Program-made: the position numbers and the translations under genes
Shown here: piece after piece, positions 58,731-64,000 of the stretch
Numbering within the stretch: the first letter of the stretch is position 1
Layout: each line of letters begins with the position of its first letter
Notes under the pieces: generated by a model
Databases searched by the model: none
What the model saw: only the letters and a program-made list of their open reading frames with translations
Told to the model about the DNA's origin: nothing
Origin: Acanthococcus lagerstroemiae
Lineage: Eukaryota > Arthropoda > Insecta > Hemiptera > Eriococcidae
Assembly (NCBI GenBank): GCA_031841125.1
Contig: CM063110.1
Span: 38,331,214 to 38,395,213, forward strand
Reading direction: 5' to 3'
Length of the DNA: 64,000 nt

Positions 58731-59900
58731 AAATGATTGCAGAAATATTAGGGGAAAGTGGATCAAGCAAGATGACGCGTAAGGCTCTGATGAATGCGAA
58801 AAATTTACTTCCAGCTATCAACGCAAAAAATTCCAAAACTAAGCTGTATGGTAGGAAAGAGATAATTAAAGAGGCCACTGAATTTCTCCAAGGAACTTTA
58901 CTCAAACGAAAACAACGAGGAAGTAAAAGAAACTGGGTGTAACGTTGAGGAGAACAACTCAGGGGTAAGAGGGGGAAACCAAGAGGGGGAAGTAGGCGAA
59001 CAAAGGAGAGGAGAGAAAATGTAATCGGTTTTCTGAGAGAAGAAGTTTGGAAAGTCCTAGTAACAGCAAAAAAGGGTAAAGCTACAGGGTCGGACAGAAT
59101 TGAGAATGAGATACTGAGAATCATAGCAAGTGCTCTTGCCCCGTTTATGACAGATCTATTCAACAGATTCGTCAGAACAGGCTTTACACCGAAACAATGG
59201 CATCAGACGGAAATAATATTGCTCCATAAAAAAGGCGATAGAAGTGAGTTCAGTAATTATAGACCAATAAGCTTGACTTCAAATATAAGCAAAATTTTTG
59301 GGAAAATAATAAAAAATAGAATATTCAAAATTTTGGACTGGAATCAACTAAGGGAATAAGCCGGGTTTAGGAAGGGGTATTCAACGATTGATCACATTTT
59401 CACCGTGAATCAGATTTTGGAAAAAAAACAAGAGAATATAACGTACCATTTGGGCTCATGTTTATTCATTATAACAAGGCATTCGATTCGGTTTATCACT
59501 GGACGGCATGGGAGTCGTTGTCTAAGCAGGGGGTGAGCAATGATATTACACGAGTACTCAGAAGATGGTATGGGGAAACAAGAGCGTAAGTAGATTGGAC
59601 AGGATTGGAGAAGTCTTTAATATTGAGAAGAGGGTAGGACGGGGGATCCACTCTCTGCAAACCTGTTCAATGCAGTCGTGAAAGAAGTCTTCAAAACATT
59701 GAAATGGAAGGGGAAAGGGGTGAAAGTAAACGGTCAATGGTTGAATAACCTACGCTTCGCCGACGATATAGTATTAATGAGCAACATTTAGGAATAGCTG
59801 AAGACTATGACGGGGAGAGACCGCCCACAAGATTGAAGGATGAAATTAAAAAAAATTTTGGATTTATACGGGGGAAAATAGGAATGATAGGGGGTGGTGG
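58731..59900 (+). pseudogene. LINE reverse transcriptase with FADD motif (RTE/CR1-like)
   Basis: In order, with several frameshifts: EEII-like KEIIKEATEF (58855), FTPKQWHQTEIILLHKKGD (59177), NYRPISLTSNISKIFGKI (59257), GFRKGYSTIDHIFTVNQILE (59367), NKAFDSVYH (59475), a VR-GxPLSANLFNAV segment (59640-59680), and LRFADDIVLMSN at about 59751-59785, the catalytic motif. Directly after it, RPPTRLKDEI (about 59818) is the far C-terminal region, so the thumb segment present in 34803-35285 is deleted. It is related to 16378-17090. It is dead. Confidence 0.85.
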
Positions 59901-60427
59901 GGAAAGACGATAAGAGCACATGCCCGTCCATGGACGCGTTCGGTGGCGTGAGCACTCTTCCCACAACCGAACAAAAGCTTGTAAATAAAAAACAAAAAAG
60001 AAGATAATACTTTCTACAGTGCGATATAGATTTCTTTGGCGTTAAATAATAAGTAGAATGAGATAATATTTTTAATATCGTGCTAATCGATCAGTTTAGC
60101 ATGATTCCAATTAAGTATTTAACGTGAATATTTTCATTAAATGGGTAAACTACATATCACTTTATCGTAATTGGTACTTTTTTTAGAGTTCTTTCCCATT
60201 TCCTGTAGCGTGTAGTTAATTCCTTAAAAAAAAGAGTTTCAATTTCTACTGCACTAACAACATTGAAATCTTCACGTATGATCACTACTCTCTACTATGA
60301 ATGAGAGCGGAGAGTCCAGTTCTTAGTCCGAAAAGTATTACTTCGTCTTTTCTGGACTTTCGATAGTACGGTTTTTATGGATTTTAATTTGTTATTTGGT
60401 GGGACTTGATCCCAGAGCCGTTGGAAG
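59901..60427. other. unassigned stretch
   Basis: The first 80 bp may be the LINE 3' end (it becomes A-rich near 59985-60000). The rest shows nothing recognisable. Confidence 0.4.
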
Positions 60428-60559
60428 TAGGGTTATCAAGAAATCGGTCGGTCGAAAATCGATTTAAACCGATAAGCTTGCCTCTTATCGATTATCGATA
60501 AGGATCCTCGAGTTATCGATTTAATCGAGTTTCCTTCATCCGTCTACGTACTCTTTTTT

Positions 60560-60594
<35 letters not shown>

Positions 60595-60931
60595 TTTAGA
60601 ACTTAATTTTACTTCTTTATTGAAAATCTGTTCTATCTCGCCATCTCCCATCATGCAGAGCTAGTTTGTAAGAAGAACATGATCAACATTTTAACTCTGA
60701 TTTCCTATGTTCGTGTATATTATTTGGCTTCTGTTCACAATACTGGATTATTAGGCTGCAGGAGTGCAGGCTATACGTATACAGGCTTTAATTAAGAGAA
60801 ATGGGGACTCTGTAGAACGTAGCTTGAAAAATTATAGAATTACCGATTTATATCGATCTAAATCGATAAGAAAGGACAACAAACCGATTTAAATCGATAA
60901 GAAAAATTTTTCGATTTTTTTGACAGCTCCA
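60428..60931. mobile_element. hAT-type MITE rich in TATCGAT, perfect TSD
   Basis: Flanked by identical GTTGGAAG at 60420-60427 and 60932-60939. The ends TAGGGTTATCAAGAAATCG and TTTTTTGACAGCTCCA are diverged inverted repeats differing mostly by transitions. Subterminal parts on both sides repeat ATCGATTTAAATCGATAAG-like words, including an exact TATCGATA at 60493-60500. A run of about 31 T lies at 60562-60592. The element is 504 bp and non-coding. Confidence 0.85.
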
Positions 60932-61894
60932 GTTGGAAGGATTTGTGCACGAATGATTTACTGATTTTTTTGACGTCTCATATCGCGATTGGAATGTTAG
61001 GGATTGAAGAAATGTTCAAGGAAAGTTTAGCGGTTTCATCGACTATGTCGTTTTGAGGAATGTTAGAGAGGGAGGAGATCCAACATGAAGTGAATTCTTG
61101 TGTTTGCGACCCCTGGGTGAACTCTAACGGTTCTTCTTCGTAACCATTCGAGCAATTTTACGTAACATTGTTGATTTACAGTCTTCCCAGGTGGTACAAA
61201 CACCTTGTGAACCACCCCTTAGCTATCACAGAAACAAATTATCATCGATTTGACTTTGGATTTCCTCTTTCGCGTCTTTTTCGGGCTGAGTTTTGGGACA
61301 GCCACTAATGACTTATAGCTTTATCACCAAACACCTTAATCACATTATCGAGCATTTCCTTTCCAGATTCACCAAATTTCATTCAAAAGTTGATCGCATA
61401 CCGCTGCTCGATTGCACGTTGCTTCATTTTCGTGACACGCATCACATTCACCAACTTGAACAAGACGACACAACTGGAGAACTAACGTTTATACTGGAGT
61501 CGCAAACACATTGATTGATAGAGGAAGGTTATTAGGTTATCAACTCGGCAAAGTTTCAGATTTGAAGCGCTACCACACGCGCGACGAGAAAATTAGTCCT
61601 GTTATTTTTAGCACCCGTAGGAACGAGAAAGATTGGTCCTCCAGACCGGATATAACGTCGTGAATACTGACACGGATCTCTTGGGAAATGGCAAATCAGC
61701 GTAATTTCCAGCCGCTATTAAGACGATAAAATTGCTGAAAATATACATTCGGTAGTAACAGCTGTATAGGGAAGAGTGTTGTACCGCGAGACATATTCCA
61801 CTGAAATTGAATTTTCAAACGAAGTTTGGAGTCGTTCAGTCGAAACGCAGCTGGTACATAGCTATAGTCTAAGTCACAAAACTAGTCAAAAATG
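60932..61894. other. unassigned stretch
   Basis: A 73-codon frame (61293-61514) has a His-rich stretch but no family motif. A GTGTTGTACCGCGAGACA segment at 61769-61787 resembles the start of a unit of the following tandem repeat. Confidence 0.35.
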
Positions 61895-62145
61895 CAAGGG
61901 CCAGTTTGGTGTTGTACCTCGGGACACCACTCATACAATTTTGTATTCTGTAACTTGAATACAAAGGCCAGGAATGCATTTTGAATTGACTACCTACCAT
62001 TTTTGTCCCAAGGTTCGGTGTTGTACCTCGGGACACCACTCGTACAATTTTGTATTCTGTAACTCGAATACAAAGGCCAGAAATGCATTTTGAATTGACC
62101 AACTTTTTTGTCTCAAGGTTCGGTGTTGTACCTCGAACACAGAAA
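61895..62145. repeat. 105-109-bp tandem repeat, about 2.4 copies
   Basis: GGTGTTGTACCTCGGGACACCACT begins units at about 61908 and 62017, with a partial third at about 62122 (spacings 109 and 105). The first two units share most bases, including ATACAAAGGCCAG(G/A)AATGCATTTTG. The open frames through it reflect the repeat. Confidence 0.9.
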
Positions 62146-64000
62146 ATTAACTTTCATCAATTATGTATCGCACACATACATCATATCGTGCATATAGCTC
62201 ATAGAAAACAGAAAACGCCGATTTAGTTCCATAAAATAGTAATTGGAATCCATCAAATCAGAATCTTCGGTTTTTGACCATTCGCCAATACAATGGGCCG
62301 TCACGAGTGTGTCATGGTGTGGTTCCTTTAAGAATATAATAGAGCATCATAAAGTGAAATTTTTGATGAATGGTTTTTCAACTTTGGAGCTGTCCCAAGG
62401 TGTATGACATGACCCCCCGGCAGGGCGCACCAATTTTTATATTCTGAATCGGCCACCGGACTGCATGAATCATCATCTGTCAGCTGAACAGGGAGGGTGT
62501 CGACGTGCCATACAGTCGATACCCGTGAAAGTCTATTCGATTTATCAGTGCAAGGCTGGATAATCCTTCATGGTGCTCGAAAATTTTTTAAAGCTTAGTC
62601 ATTAATTTATAGACTTCGTCATAATGTCGGTGATTTAGCATAGAACTCATGTTGAAAGTGCTGATTGTATTGTTATACTCCTGATTACCGATTTAGACGA
62701 CTTTAACATATTTTTAGGTAAATTTGCCGACTGCCAAAAACATTTGGGGGCCCCCTTTCGGAAAGCCCTTGCAAGAGAGAACATTTCAAGTAGGTAACGA
62801 TGGTTCCGAACTAAGTTTCAATAAATTCGAAGTTTCTCATTGAAAAAAATAATATTTTTTTTTTTACATTTTATTCACCGGTTTCTCTTCCAGACTTATT
62901 ATTAATTATTTTTTTATTCACTAACTCGCAATAACTAACCAATCATTTTTATACCGCTAACTCACTATTACTAGCCATTTATTTTTACAAAGGTACCGTG
63001 TAAAGTTACCCCGCAAATGTAGAGTAGCCCCGGTTTACGTTACCTCCAACCCCGTACACGATGTGCATATGCAATCTATATTACATTTCTTGACTTGCAT
63101 GCCGCGATAACCCCTCAAAATATTTAACACGTTTCGCAGAACACCCTGTACGTGTAGGTATACGCAGCCGAAGGAGAGCAGGGCTAAAAATTGAAGCGAT
63201 ACTGAGAACGAGCAAACTGGCAGTTAAGGGGGAAAAAAAGGTCCAAATTGCCACGTTTATACATTAACCACTACCGCCCCCTCAACTGATGTGGACCGTG
63301 CTACCAAGTTTCGATAATTCCGCACGATTGGGATGATGATAACGAGGTGAAAATAAAAGGGTGAACACTCGGCGAACGTTGATCAGCACAATTAATTGGG
63401 AAATTTTTGGCGTTCGATTATCGTTTTCTTCTCGCGTCTCCAGCTCCCTCGGTTTGCGATATTCTATTCGGTGACGAGGGTTTGGAATTTCGCATTGTCG
63501 CAGATCGCAATCGTCGGACGACGGAGGTTTATATAAATAAAAGCGGAACGCCATTACAGACTATATACAGCGTGCTGGAAAATGCGACTCCGCGTTTCCA
63601 CGGCAGCAGAGCGTTTTAAGAAAATTCGTCTGCGCTAGATACCCGAGGAACAAGAGGACGACACTAGTACGAGGCGCAAAATGAAAGCAAACACTAGAGC
63701 GCAGAATTTCATTGAAATACTAGTAGACCAGACGCTAATGAAAATTTGTGGTGCTGTAAATTCAAGGCGGAAAAGGAAAACAATGTGCTATCTTTTTTGT
63801 GTTATATGTTTAGGGTACATTAAGTACTCTTATAATTTTCCGACAACTTTGTAACAAAGCGTCACGACTCAGCTTGGATGACAGCGCCGTGCACTCGGCA
63901 AAAATAATAAAAAGATGACGAAAGGAAAGCGGAATGATGAAACGGCGTTGCCGCGAACTACATATAAAACATCAAATTACTTCACTCGCCAGCTACGCTT
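62146..64000. other. unassigned intergenic stretch
   Basis: Short frames only (for example 63282-63554 and 63407-63619 on opposite strands). The segment 63390-63680 is CpG-richer and might include an exon or promoter, but no motif shows it. No element ends were recognised. Confidence 0.35.

Noticed and set aside
58252..59163. 303-codon open frame on the minus strand, the longest in the window
   Set aside because: Its right half is antisense to the LINE reverse-transcriptase remnant on the plus strand; it starts in that LINE and shows no family motif.
1..64000. CRISPR array, tRNA or rRNA genes
   Set aside because: No regularly spaced identical repeats with unique spacers were seen, and no tRNA B-box-like GGTTCGAATCC or rRNA core sequence was recognised by eye; the sequence is clearly eukaryotic.

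Overview
The window looks like intergenic or heterochromatic DNA of an animal, most likely an arthropod and perhaps a hemipteran insect; the lineage guess is inference. It is AT-rich, has no bacterial-style packing of genes, and contains no host gene that I can recognise with confidence. The only protein families identified are remnants of transposable elements: several non-LTR retrotransposons (LINEs), one Mutator-like (MULE) transposase, and coding-free DNA transposons. I saw no tRNA, rRNA or CRISPR array by eye. Small host exons inside the unassigned stretches cannot be excluded.

Layout. 0.5-0.9 kb: a repeat rich in ATTCTAC words that recurs at 33.4-33.8 kb. 2.9-3.4 kb: 3' end of a LINE split by a hAT-type MITE with a perfect 8-bp target-site duplication (TSD). 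3.5-5.6 kb: a degenerate array of about 190-bp units. 6.1-7.8 kb: LINE RNase H remnant invaded by a composite hAT element. 9.18-11.28 kb: an inverted-repeat element with many palindromic subterminal repeats, holding an inverted second copy of that composite. 11.45-12.55 kb: two related MITE copies that behave as one transposed unit. 14.1 kb: another hAT MITE. 15.9-17.1 kb: reverse-transcriptase remnant joined to an inverted-repeat element. 22.0 and 34.0 kb: two copies of one inverted-repeat MITE. 23.05-25.21 kb: a complete-looking non-autonomous Helitron with two MITEs inside. 27.0-27.5 kb: snap-back MITE and a hAT end pair. 27.5-28.9 kb: a strand-asymmetric pyrimidine-rich tract. 33.2 kb: small hAT MITE. 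34.2-35.3 kb: LINE C-terminus split by a hAT MITE. 40.1-42.3 kb: AT-rich simple-repeat tract with three insertions, one carrying a 93-bp tandem array and a 100-codon ORF between short inverted ends. 45.3-46.1 kb: about 137-bp degenerate array. 50.46-50.74 kb: solo LTR. 52.85-54.08 kb: MULE remnant with unusual repetitive ends. 54.1 kb: inverted-repeat element. 54.7-57.9 kb: 270-370-bp tandem array invaded by a LINE and by a copy of a three-copy dispersed repeat. 58.7-59.9 kb: a third LINE copy with the catalytic FADD motif. 60.4-60.9 kb: a hAT-type MITE loaded with TATCGAT words. 61.9-62.1 kb: 107-bp tandem repeat.

The elements can be ordered in time by nesting: LINEs and tandem arrays are the oldest layer, and hAT-like MITEs inserted into them. 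Nine hAT-like insertions are supported by 8-bp TSDs that match perfectly or at 7 of 8 positions; one more matches at 6 of 8 and one at 7 bp. Two cases show larger composites mobilised as units. The most unusual items are the composite elements, the Helitron, the 93-bp-array element, the MULE with homopolymer-rich ends, the palindrome-rich element at 9.2-11.3 kb, and the TATCGAT-rich MITE.
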